From NCBI GenBank assembly GCA_028023455.1, contig JAQFVV010000315.1, forward strand, positions 416,501 through 480,500: a DNA stretch of 64,000 bases. The letters are read 5' to 3'. The position numbers and the translations under genes were made by a program. Source of the DNA: Epiperipatus broadwayi. Taxonomy: Eukaryota > Onychophora > Udeonychophora > Euonychophora > Peripatidae. Shown here piece by piece: positions 1 through 10,260 of this stretch; positions within the stretch are counted from its first letter, which is position 1, and every line of letters starts with the position of its first letter. The notes under the pieces were generated by a model, which worked only from the letters and a program-made list of their open reading frames with translations, had not been told where the DNA came from and searched no databases.

Positions 1-3000
1 CATACGCGGTGGAAAAACTATCTCTATATTATCATGAGGAATTTAACACTAAGATGGGAGACTTTATAAAAAACAACATGACAGTTGTATAATAATATAT
101 GGCTGATTCTATACCTCTCTATGGGTATACATACGTGTGTGGGCCTTGCCTCACCATGAAAAGACTAGAATTCAAACCATAGATATCCTTTCTTTTTAGG
201 ATTATTTATACTAATGAGCATTAATTACTGCTCAGATTCTATCCATCTTTTCTCTCATGAAATTAGCCATAGGTGACACTTCATCAGCCTATGCTTCATA
301 TAAATATTAATATATTGGATGCCATTCAATTGGAACATCCTATTAACTAAAAACTGTCACTAGTCATTCTCAAATTATAGCAAGATAAAAACAATACCAA
401 CAATAACAGTGAAGATCTACATACTCCATTTTACACTATAACTATTAATGTCTCAACAGCCAAACCAAAATACCTATGTCCAATGATCGTTAATCATTTT
501 AGAATGACAACTATATTTTATTAAAGAGAGCACGACGGATTTAAGCAATTAAGATCAAACCTGCATTTGTATTCAAAGTGGACACGTTCACTTCTATAGC
601 AAATTAAAAAAATGAAAAAGGTTTATATCAAATTTTCTTTTATATCAGAAAATAATTCAGTCATGCCAATATAGATATTTTTGATAAAATGTCTGTACAT
701 TTACCTTTTTATTAATATATCTTAACATTAGTTTTAAACTATGAGAGAAGCAAATATTTTATCACTCTCTAGATAAACGCTATATATCTATTTTCCGGTT
801 TTCCCTTAACTAAAAAAAAAATATACATAAAATAGATGTGTATATTTTACACATTTTTCTTTTTCTTTAATCCAATATATATATATATTTATTTTTCATG
901 CCAAAACCAAAACATATATGTTTTAAAATAAATTTCCCCAAACAACACATTACGTAAGTAATATGTAACACAGCAGTAATAAAAAAAAATAAGTGTACAT
1001 TTTTATCCATTAACTTTTATACTCTGTTCCAAGTTATTTATCCTGGTGAGTTAGAATAATATAAATGGTTATTAGGATGAGCAATCAGTCTAGATTAAGC
1101 ATATATATTTCGTTATCCTGTTGTATTTATAATAGAACAAAATTCAACACTTATACAAAAGTAGAAATTATTTGAGAGTTTCTGTGGCGATAATTCATCA
1201 GGCAATTAACATCCACATTTCTAATTGTAGCAGATTTAAAAAGATAAATTTATCTAATTTGCTCTAGATAATTCAAAACAAACTTCAAAACCAACTTATT
1301 AAAATCTTTATTGATTTATTCGGTAAGCATTTCAAATGACATATAACAAAATCATTTATTTACGTTTAAATCAAGATAATTTTTCCCTGAAAAATTAGTG
1401 GAATTTTATTACTTAGTATATTTATCTTTCCTTTTTCTTTTAAAACTCTTTGTGAATTTTATTCCTCTCAGCACGGCAATCCATATATGTGTATCAATAT
1501 TTAAGTAGTAGGACATTTTTTTAAAACCGTAAATATTATTACGACGTATATTTTTCAATAAGACATTAAAAGCAAACATTTATTTATTATATCTCCATTG
1601 GCAAAATAATAACTGTTTACTAATATTAAGACAAATTTATCCAATTATCACGTTGACATATTTAGCATTTTAATCAACTAGTAATTGACTATTTCTTTCA
1701 TTACATGGGTTCCCGCGATAAAAATACGCAGACTATAGAGAATAACATTACGAAAATATTTTCATATTTACTTTATTAAAAGTTAGATTATTTCAAAATG
1801 ACTTTTAAATTTATTTACTATATACCATATATAACACTTGTTTTAAAATCATTTCGAATTATTATTATTTTTTTTTTCTTGATATTTTGACTTTATAAGC
1901 ACAATCTTGTTCTACTGGATAACAAGACTAGCGCGCGAAATATAAACATTATCAATTTTTTTAGTCTACTTATAAATGATTTGTGTGTCATTTCCAAAGA
2001 AGATATTTTAAAAATATACATAACATAAAAGCAAAGGCTTACTTTTGCTTGAAATTTCCTGAGTTTGAAAGAAGATTTATTCAAATAAAAACTTATCTCC
2101 ATGGTTTTAATTTCCTTCTCCAGTGTGAATCCTAGGAAATATGCAGTCATGGAAATGGCTTAAAATATAGCAAGGTTTTTAAGATTTCTTATTCAAACAT
2201 CTTTAGACAGCAAGGTATTCTACTTCCATACAATTAAATTTCAGAATTTTGCTGATTTTTAATTTTTTTCTTATTTTAAATCAGAGCTGAGGTTTGTGTT
2301 TACTTGGTTCTTGTTTTTCTTAATTAGTCCACCCCTCTATAGCTATGTTAGAACATATATAGCTTTTATTATATTGCACTCTGGGAGTGAATTAGCCAAT
2401 GATTTTGGGTATGCATAATTAGTATTACCCCCTCTGTCTTCATTTTTAATAACTACCCATTTTTATTTAAGACATTTCTAGTTCAGTACTAAAAAATATG
2501 CTTAAGAAATTTACTGTAATGATTTATTTGACAAGATTTAACAATTTGATTTAATTATTTATTTATTTCAATTGCTATTCAAAACTAATAAAATAGCAAT
2601 GTATTTATCTACCAAACAATAATAATACTTTTAAATTGTTATTTTAGTCTAGTCAGAGCCTAGACTGGGTTTGAAATCTTATCTCCACTCAAGCAAATTT
2701 CCCATTACATTTAAAATAATCTCTATTGAAAACCACTTTAGTAATATTTTGATGTTAAATATATTATCATTTAAAATTTTGGAATTACTAATTTAGGGAC
2801 CTAAATAAAAGGTCACAATATATATATATAAATCATCAAGTATGTTACATTAATATTTAACTCAAGCTCTTTAAAAACAAAAATACAATCTTGAAATTAA
2901 ATTTTATAATTGTACAAGTTCCTGACGACTTGATATTAGTGGTTACCATTTCATTTGTTTAGTTTATATACTTTTACTTTTGTCTACATTTATTGCAAAA

Positions 3001-4640
3001 AAAGATTTTAAAAATTAAATGATCACGGATTTTAAAAATATCCGTGCACATTTAGTACAGGCTTATAAGATAGCGCTAGGTCTAAACATCTGCCCAACGA
3101 ACATATATAAGAATGAATACCTTATTTCTTCTTTACACAAGATTTAAACAAAACATTTTCTATTGAAATGGACATTAAATAAATGATTATAATAATATTA
3201 ATTTGATGTCTTACTCCACTAAAATATAAAATAAAATTGATTTTATTTCTCTTTATAAAAATAATAATTTAGATTTCAAATAACTAATGTTTTATGACAT
3301 TAGTGGACCTTGCTGGAATAGCTTATAACCAACTTTACAGTGATTAAAACTGTAAGCTGTTATATAAAAAAATAGATCAGTTAATTATCAAGCAGACAAG
3401 CCACTTTAGTTGGACTTACAACTAAAATCATACCTATAAGAACTATAACGTGAATTAGCCAAAATCAAACGATTTTAACTAATCACGAAAATAAACAAAA
3501 GAGTTGATTATTCAGGTCGAAGATCCTTAAGTAGAATCATTTCCCTATGGCTTACATATTAGATAGGTAAAAGAAAAGCAAAACAATGTTGGGTTAATAA
3601 ATATACGAATGCAAAGGAGAGAAGAAACATAAGTAGGAACATACTGGATGGATTATGGACACTCGTATGCCTATTCCAACAAAGAATAAAAAGGGAAATC
3701 GATACATCCACATGTCATGTCCATATACTGATAGGAGATAGGACTTATGGAGAGTCAACCTGCCCACCTATATGGGTACCATGCCAGCTAACCCACTCTA
3801 TTTCAACCATGCTATCTGATTCACAGATGTATGTGAAACTGGAAGCTAACTTCGAATCACCAAATCAATGACTGTTTTAGGTCTGACCATGATACTCCAA
3901 GAATTCTTTATTAACCCGAGATATTATAATCATTAAATATGAACGAATTATAATTAAATAGCCTTAAATGATCCAATACTGCATAGAGACCAATCTGTGT
4001 AAACAACTACTTTATGTAAATACTTAACCTACAAAATCATACATATAGAAATAAGGAAATTTAATTGTCAAATAAATCCCCCCTTCCCCCTTTCCTAACT
4101 TAAAAAAAGGCATGTTAATTAACTGACGCTACAAGGTCAAAATCTATAGCATATTACTTTTGTTTTGAATTACCAAAATGTAAAATAATAGAATCCCATT
4201 CTGGGAAATCTATAATAAATTTATTTAAAAATTACGGTAGATTTGTTTAGAAATATATATATTCGACATAACATCACTCACGAAATAAAAATAGATCAAC
4301 TTATTTTACTTTTAAAATTAAATCGTTCTTTGTTAAAATTCCCTTCTCCTAATAAATATAATTTGCTCTTTTTAGCAAATTACTTTCCTGCGAGTGAAGC
4401 TTGTCCAAATAAAAAAAATCAAATAAATAAATTCATATTCAATTAATCAAAAATATTAAGAATTATGGTGAGCTTGAGTTATGAAAACATTATAATTTAA
4501 AAGAAAAGGGTTAAAGAATCAACTAAAAGATTATCAAAAATTAATAACTTTAAACATTCTTTTTTTTAGCTTTAAGAAATTATATTTACATTCTAATAAT
4601 AGTTTCTACTAACTTCTTGACGAAAGTATAAATTTTAAGC
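1..4640. other. AT-rich non-coding stretch, no gene seen
   Basis: I see no supported gene here. The longest open frames are short and of low-complexity composition. Short (TA)n runs lie near 882 and 2,819. The piece at about 3,540-3,900 is less AT-rich than its surroundings, but I found no continuous frame or splice-bounded exon in it. One weak hammerhead-like remnant near 1,155-1,203 is listed separately. Confidence 0.6.
1155..1203 (-). other. weak hammerhead-like or PLE 3'-end remnant
   Basis: On the minus strand a CTGATGA box (1,196-1,202) is followed twelve bases later by GAAAC, and then by a tract (AATAATTTCT and downstream) resembling the 3' non-coding tail of the PLE palindrome at 45 kb. 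No convincing stem II can be drawn between the two core boxes, so this is at best a decayed copy. Similarity to the 45-kb tail was judged by eye only. Confidence 0.2.
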
Positions 4641-4655
4641 TCTTCAGCATTTTAC

Positions 4656-4751
4656 CTTGATGCTCCCCGGGATGAGTTCTGCGGGCGAACATTGATGGCT
4701 TGTGGCATTTGAAGGTTGGTTCTAGCAGCAGTATGTCAGGAGGTTTCACAT
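4656..4751 (-). CDS. candidate internal exon, gene unknown
   Basis: This 96-base minus-strand stretch is much less AT-rich than its surroundings. It is bounded by an AG acceptor preceded by a pyrimidine-leaning tract (TTCATTCCCTGCTGAG) and by a CAAG/GTAAA donor. Between them one frame is open for 31 codons and begins VKPPDILLLEPTFKC and ends RRTHPGEHQ; it has ordinary amino-acid composition rather than the Lys/Asn/Ile/Phe bias of chance frames here. The length is divisible by three (two leading bases, 31 codons, one trailing base). I do not recognise the protein. It could be a host exon, possibly alternatively spliced, or a remnant of an old element. No neighbouring exon was found. Confidence 0.35.
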
Positions 4752-4759
4752 CTCAGCAG

Positions 4760-5667
4760 GGAATGAACAGTGAATTTCCCTTTTTACTACTCGATCGTCA
4801 TGGCGTGGAGACTTCTCAACTCTTTCTTTCTGTTTCTGTTTCTCTCTTTTTTTCTGTCTAAAAAGGACCACTAGTTATACCTTTCGATTTCTCTGCTGCC
4901 TAAGGTGATTTGTCTTTTGAAACAATATAAATTATGCTTTTATTCTAATTTTAGAAAGTTTGTACCTCGATAAGGATCAATAGATTTCAATATAATTTTA
5001 TTTTAGTTTTATTTTGAGATAATGATGTAGAATCTCTACTAATTAATGAATAGAGATTCCAAATTGAATGGATTTTGGTAATTTATCAATGCTTTAATTT
5101 AACATTTAGTTTCAACTTCTTATCGATGTACAAATCTTTACAAAAGGCCATCTTGGATTCTGAACTAAAAAAAATAAGGCATTTTAAACATATATATATA
5201 TAATATAAAAAAAATTCAAAATTTATTATTTGAATTTTTTTTTAATAATATAAAAAAAATAACTTAGTGTGTTAGTCCAAGTATCTATATGATTAACACT
5301 ATCCAAAATAAATGTTAGCAATTTATTCAGCATAGTTAAAAAAAGTGTTAATAAAGTTTTTTTAGAATAAGAAAAAAAAGCAAATGTTAGTAAAATAAAT
5401 GATTAGGTGTCTCAGACTGTGAAACGGCAAATCTGAGTCAGATTTACCATTTCAGTAATGAACTTTACTTTTTTTCACTCAAAATTATATTTACCAATCA
5501 ATTCAAAATTTAATTTTTCTATTTTTAACTTAACTCCTTGAATATAATTATCTTTTGACATTAAGCCAGCACGAATGACAACGATTATGAATATAATTGA
5601 AAATACTACTATTAATTAAAATTATATTGGAATTTGTTTTGTTATCTACCATTAAATTGGAATATAT
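4760..5667. other. non-coding, pyrimidine tract then AT-rich
   Basis: A TTTCTG-rich pyrimidine tract (about 4,810-4,860) lies on the upstream side (minus-strand sense) of the candidate exon, followed by AT-rich sequence with short (TA)n and poly-A/T runs. I see no gene. Confidence 0.5.
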
Positions 5668-7256
5668 ATATGGCTGCATAAAGGAGTTTGCTTTTAACTG
5701 AAAAAAACCTTTGATTCCTCTTGGAGTTCTTAAAAGAACCAAGCATGACAAATTTTTAATGTCCACTCCAAATGTTCTTGTCACTGCAGCTGTTATTACT
5801 ATGTGATTATTCATATTGTATATAAACATGAATGGATTGCTCACCAACATGCATTAGCCAGCATTGTGAATTTATTGATTTTTTATCTCCAAGTTTAAGA
5901 CCAAGAAACACCATGGTCTTCTCAACTGCCTGATAAAGCAGAATGAATGTGATGAATGAACATTTTTTTCTGAATAGTTGTATACAACCATGACAGACAA
6001 AAAATCGTGACCCCTATTCCCAGGAGGTTAAGTCACCAGCCAAGACAGCTGATGGTAACGGAAAGTGAAAGAAGCTACAAATCTCCTGATTGTGGAACCA
6101 GGCTGCCATTCGATAATGACAGTTTATTTAGATACTTACAACTGCAGTTCACTTTCAAATAAAAGAAGATGGCAAGAATTAGAAAAAGAACCATCTTATG
6201 TTAAATAGGACAGTATTAAACTTTGTGAAGTTAGACAAAAATATGAAGAAACAATTGATTTAAAAAGTGAACATGTACTATACTACAGAGGCACAAATAT
6301 TGAAAATATAAGTGGAATGGGATTCTTTATAAATAAAAAGTGGAAGAACAACATTGTGAAGATTGATGATTTATTGGTCACATTTGAAAGATTAATTATT
6401 CAACATAATAACAAATATAAAATGAAGATAATTCAACTTTATGATCCAATAAGTTCTCATAGTGATGAAATAGTAAAAGATTTTTATATGGCTGTACAAA
6501 AAGCTTTTGATCAAAGTAAAGAACATTTAAAAATTGTTATGGGAGAATTTAATGCTAGTATTGTTAAATAAATGAAAGTTGAAAGTGCTGTAGTTAAATT
6601 TGGTTATGGTAATAGAAATGAGAGAGAACACAGAATTGTGGAGTTTGCAGAAAAAGAAAAACATTGTATTATGTATTCATTTTCTGAGAAAAAATATTAA
6701 AATGAAATGGGCATGGAAGCATCAAAATGAAAGTACAGCAGAATTGGCTTATATTTTGACTAACAAAACAGACATATTTAGAGATTGTAATGTCATAATG
6801 AATTCAACACAGGAAGTGATCATCGATTAGTAAAATGTAATATACATGTTAATGCAAAACTAGAGAGATAAAATTTATTAACAAAAAGAATATTTACAGT
6901 TGATATTCCTAATCTTCAGAAACATTCTAATGAATTTAAATTAGAATTTGAAAATCATTTTCAAGTGTGAGTACATTACGATTTGAATGAAATTAATAGG
7001 AAAATAACTGATACACTTTTAAAACTGCAACAAAGAAAGCTTGTAGAAAAAAGCAGCAATTGAACAATAAATTTTTTATTAAAACTAGAAAATTTATGAA
7101 GAAAAGAAAAAAAAATGAAGTTACATAAAAATAATGCATTACCAAGATTGATTTTAGCGAATTTTGCAAAATGGTGGGAAAAAGAGTTGATAATGATTAA
7201 AGAAAGTATATTTGTGATCTAGAAATGACAACTGTTGAAGAGAATAAAAGTATACT
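5668..7256 (+). pseudogene. RTE LINE copy C, 5' part only (endonuclease), decayed
   Basis: This copy begins with the same 5' terminus (GGCTGC) as the full-length RTE at 39,740-43,192, in the opposite orientation, and runs through the 5' untranslated region into the apurinic/apyrimidinic-type endonuclease domain. Frames at 6,317-6,571 and 6,600-6,830 contain pieces of the domain: FINKKWKNNIVKID, an IQLYDPISSHSDE stretch (the YAPTSSHSDE segment of copy A), MGEFNAS (canonical GDFNA) and, near the end, a degraded SDHR-like box. Stops and frameshifts break the frame throughout. Similarity stops near 7,256, before the reverse transcriptase. LINEs are usually truncated at the 5' end, so loss of the 3' part points to a later deletion or rearrangement. 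Confidence 0.75.
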
Positions 7257-7883
7257 ATGGACAACTTTAAAATTTTTTGAACTAACAAATCAATATTTCC
7301 TTTATTTTCAACTGTTACCATCAAATGAACATAAAACAGCAAAATAGTAATAAATATATCGAGAATAGATAGATTTAAAACCATAGCCCACTAACAGTTA
7401 CACAGTAATCTATGAAAGACAAAATCTCAGTGTCATAGAGTTAATAATCTTTTACATCTCATTTCTATAAATCATTTCCTTGTATTTGCAAAACTTTGTA
7501 CAAGTTTTGTAGCTTTAATTTTAAATTCATATATTGTAAATGTCAATAAATATCCGACAAATGGGATTTAAAAATGACATTATAATTGGATTAGACTGCA
7601 AATTTAAATTCAAAATCCTATATATAGATGCAATGCATTCAAGAAAATACATCCCAACTTAAAAAAAAAGTAAATTAATTAATTAAATGATTGTTGTTTA
7701 CTTTTTCACCTATGCCTAAAAGTCATGGTTGATTGATCTATAAAATTTTAACTGTTCAAATATAAAAAAAAATATAATTTAAATATTAATGAGATACTAG
7801 AAATTGTTTTCTCGAAGTTAATACTTTTGAATTTTTAATTTAAAATTCTTACCCATAGTCATATTTCATTAGAACCTAAAGAA
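7257..7883. other. AT-rich non-coding
   Basis: Nothing recognisable between the truncated RTE copy and the 362-bp satellite. Confidence 0.5.
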
Positions 7884-8245
7884 ATAATATTTTAATTTGC
7901 AAATTGCAGATAGTTGAAAATTGAAATAAATTGAGATACTGCTGAAACTCACTGCACTTGTTAAAATACCCATCCAACAGCCAATCAGATGTCATGATAG
8001 CCATCTAAACAACAATCAAACCTAAACCCACAATAAAGATTTTATGAGAAAAGGGTGGCCACCTTTCTCTCAACTTTTTTTTCTATATATCTAAGCCAGT
8101 CGTAAATATTTAGATTTCAAAGCTTGAAACTTTAAATATATTCACAAACAACTCACTGAGCCTATATCATAAACATACAACACAAAATCCTATGATTTAC
8201 TATGTAGTAGTTTTTAGAATACATAAGAAGCAGTAAAGTATGTAA
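7884..8245 (+). repeat. 362-bp satellite unit 1
   Basis: First unit of a tandem family. Landmarks in order are an ATTTTAATTTG start, AGATAGTTGAAAATTGAA, ACTGCTGAAACTCACTG, the CCAATCAGATGTCATGATAG block, GGTGGCCACC, CTCAACTTTT, TCTAAGCCAGTCGTAA, AACTCACTGAG and AAGCAGTAAAGTATGTAA. Unit 2 follows with no gap and the same order, giving a period of 362. The unit has no long open frame. Its GGCCACC and CCAATCAG blocks are the most conserved parts among units. Confidence 0.8.
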
Positions 8246-8469
8246 ATAATATTTTAATTTGTGAAGCACAGATAGTTGAAAATTGAAGTAAATTGAACCA
8301 CTGCTAAAACTCACTACACTCATTAAAATACTTATCTGACAACCAATCAGATGTCATGATAGCATCTAAACGACAATCAAACCTAAACACACAACAAAGA
8401 TTTTATGTGAAAATGGCGGCCACCCTTCTCTCAACTTTTCTTTCTATATATCTAAGCCAGTCGTAAGTA

Positions 8470-9403
8470 CACCTGGGTCTCGTTTTATGTGGTAGATAGG
8501 TTCCACAGAAAACCCACATTAAAAAAATTGCACAAAAATAGACTTAATTTAACTTGAATAATGGGGGATAAGGTCTGTAATTTTCTGAATTCACGTAAAA
8601 GCAAAGCAACAAGGAAAAATTACTTTAAAATTCACATTAAAAAATAAGGAAATAAAGTATGACTAATAAAAAATATCAAATATTTAAAAAAAATTGGTAC
8701 AAGACAAACAATTTTTACTTTTTTTTATTAACTACAGTATTTAATTTGACATGTTTTCATACAATAGTCAAATATGTTTAAAAATACATATATACAAACA
8801 ACAAAGATTACAAATTATAAAATTATCACAAAAAAGCCTTTTTTGACAAATTATGTTTTTTGCCCTTTTCAATATGTGCCCATGATTCAAAGCACATACA
8901 GCATCATCTATATCAATACATGAGAGAAGACAGATAAACAAATGGATATCTGACATGATCTACAATGTAATTTTTTTTTCAATTCTACTACAAAATTTAC
9001 TCTGTTATATATATTGAATGGATATATATCCACATATATTAATTAATTAACTATACATTATTTATCCATTAACCACTTATTATTTAACTTAATGGATGTT
9101 TTATATATATTTATACAGTTGTTTTTTATTATACATGATATAGTTTGTTTCGTATATTTTACAACTATTAACATTTTTAATATAATCAAGAACACTTATA
9201 TATCAATACAATTTATTTTATGTCCATACTGCAAATAATGAACATATAACACATATCTATCATCTTTCCTTGCAATAGTATCATTGTGTTCTTTAGCTCT
9301 TTCTCCCAATTGCTTTGACATCTGGCCATAGTAAACCATATTACAAAATTACAACTAATTTTATAAACCATTCCTCTCTTATATTTTATATCATCTTTCA
9401 TAT
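8470..9403 (-). mobile_element. 5'-truncated Penelope-like element inserted in the satellite
   Basis: The insertion is flanked by a direct repeat GTAAGTA (8,463-8,469 and 9,404-9,410), a likely target-site duplication. On the minus strand the 5' end encodes the end of a GIY-YIG endonuclease domain: RGMVYKISC at about 9,355-9,381, then after a one-base frameshift NMVYYGQMSKQLGERAKEH, then RKDDRYVLYVHYLQYGHKIN, ending at a stop at 9,196-9,198. The VYKISC, VYYG, R and the H...GH pattern match the PLE GIY-YIG layout seen in the palindrome copies (GVYQISC, YIGMS, H...SGHKIDF). The rest down to 8,470 is 3' non-coding. The reverse transcriptase is absent, as expected of a 5'-truncated retroinsertion. 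It is a different family from the 17.5-21.1 kb copies. Confidence 0.7.
8861..8925 (-). ncRNA. hammerhead-like motif in PLE tail, degenerate
   Basis: In the 3' region of the PLE insertion the minus strand reads AGATGA (last bases of a CTGATGA core, first two altered), then a strong hairpin TATGTGC...GCACATA, then TTGAAAA. This resembles the core-stem II-GAAA order of hammerhead ribozymes found in PLEs. The core substitutions and extra unpaired bases make activity unlikely. Confidence 0.25.
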
Positions 9404-9547
9404 GTAAGTATTTAGATTTGAAATCTTAAAGCTTTAAGTATCTTCACATACAACTCACTGAGTCTAAATCATAAACTTACAACACAAAATCCTATGATTT
9501 ACTACATAGTAGTTTTTAGAATACATAACAAGCAGTAAAGTATGTAA

Positions 9548-9655
9548 CTACTATTTTAATTTGGGAAGTGCAGATAGTTGAAAATTGAAATAAATTGAAG
9601 TACTGCTGAAACTCACTGTACTCATTAAAATACCCATCCAACAGCCAGTAAGATG
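9548..9655 (+). repeat. 362-bp satellite unit 3, truncated
   Basis: Starts with the usual ATTTTAATTTG block and follows the consensus through CCCATCCAACAGCCA, then breaks off at about 9,655, where the array switches to the opposite strand. Confidence 0.75.
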
Positions 9656-10260
9656 TTTATGATTTAAACTCAGTGAGTTATTTGTGAAGATATTTAAAGC
9701 TTCACACTTTCAAATCTAAATACTTATGACTGGCTTAGATATATAAAAAGAAAAGTTGAGAGAAAGATGGCTGCACTTTTCTCGTAAAATCTTTGTTGTG
9801 TGTTTAATTTGATTGTCATTTAGATGGCTATCATGACATCTGATTGGCTGTTGGATGGTTATTTTAAAGAGGGCAGTGAGTTTCAGCAGTAGCTCAATTT
9901 ATTTCAATTTTCAACTATCTGTGATTCACAAATTAAAATATTATTTACACACTTTATTGCTTGTTATGTATTCTAAAATCTACTCCATAGTAAATCATGG
10001 AATTTTGCATTGTATGTTTGTGATTTAGACTCAGTGAGTTGTTTGTGAATATATTTTAAGCTTCAAGCTTTCAAATCTAAATACTTATGACTGGCTTAGA
10101 TATATAGAAAGAAAAGTTGAGATAAGGGTGGCCACCCTTTTCTCGTAAAATCTTTGATGTGTGTTTAGGTTTGATTGTCATTTAGATGGCTATCATGACA
10201 TCTGATTGGCTGTTCAGATGGATATTTTAATACGTGCAGTGAGTTTCAGCAGTAGCTCAG
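9656..10260 (-). repeat. 362-bp satellite, inverted units 4 and 5
   Basis: The same landmarks appear in reverse complement and reverse order: AACTCAGTGAGTT, TTATGACTGGCTTAGATATA, AAAAGTTGAGA, then ATCATGACATCTGATTGGCTG, then TTTCAGCAGTAGCTCA. They repeat once more to about 10,260 (GGTGGCCACC is well preserved in the second). This makes the array a large imperfect inverted repeat with the switch point near 9,655. Confidence 0.8.

Larger units (their letters stand above)
8246..9547 (+). repeat. 362-bp satellite unit 2, split by a PLE insertion
   Basis: Same landmarks as unit 1. The unit runs 8,246-8,469, is interrupted by about 934 bp of foreign sequence, and resumes with TTTAGATTTGAAATC at 9,411. 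The two satellite pieces add up to about 361 bp, matching the unit length, which supports a simple insertion. Confidence 0.8.

Noticed and set aside
284-310. CTGATGA on the minus strand near 290 as a possible hammerhead
   Set aside because: No GAAA box or stem II at a suitable distance.
8768-8956. Minus-strand frame with ...CALNHGHILKRAKN that could be read as a second GIY-YIG tail
   Set aside because: The true H...GH tail of this element is at about 9,220-9,260; this part lies in the 3' non-coding region and overlaps the hammerhead-like hairpin.
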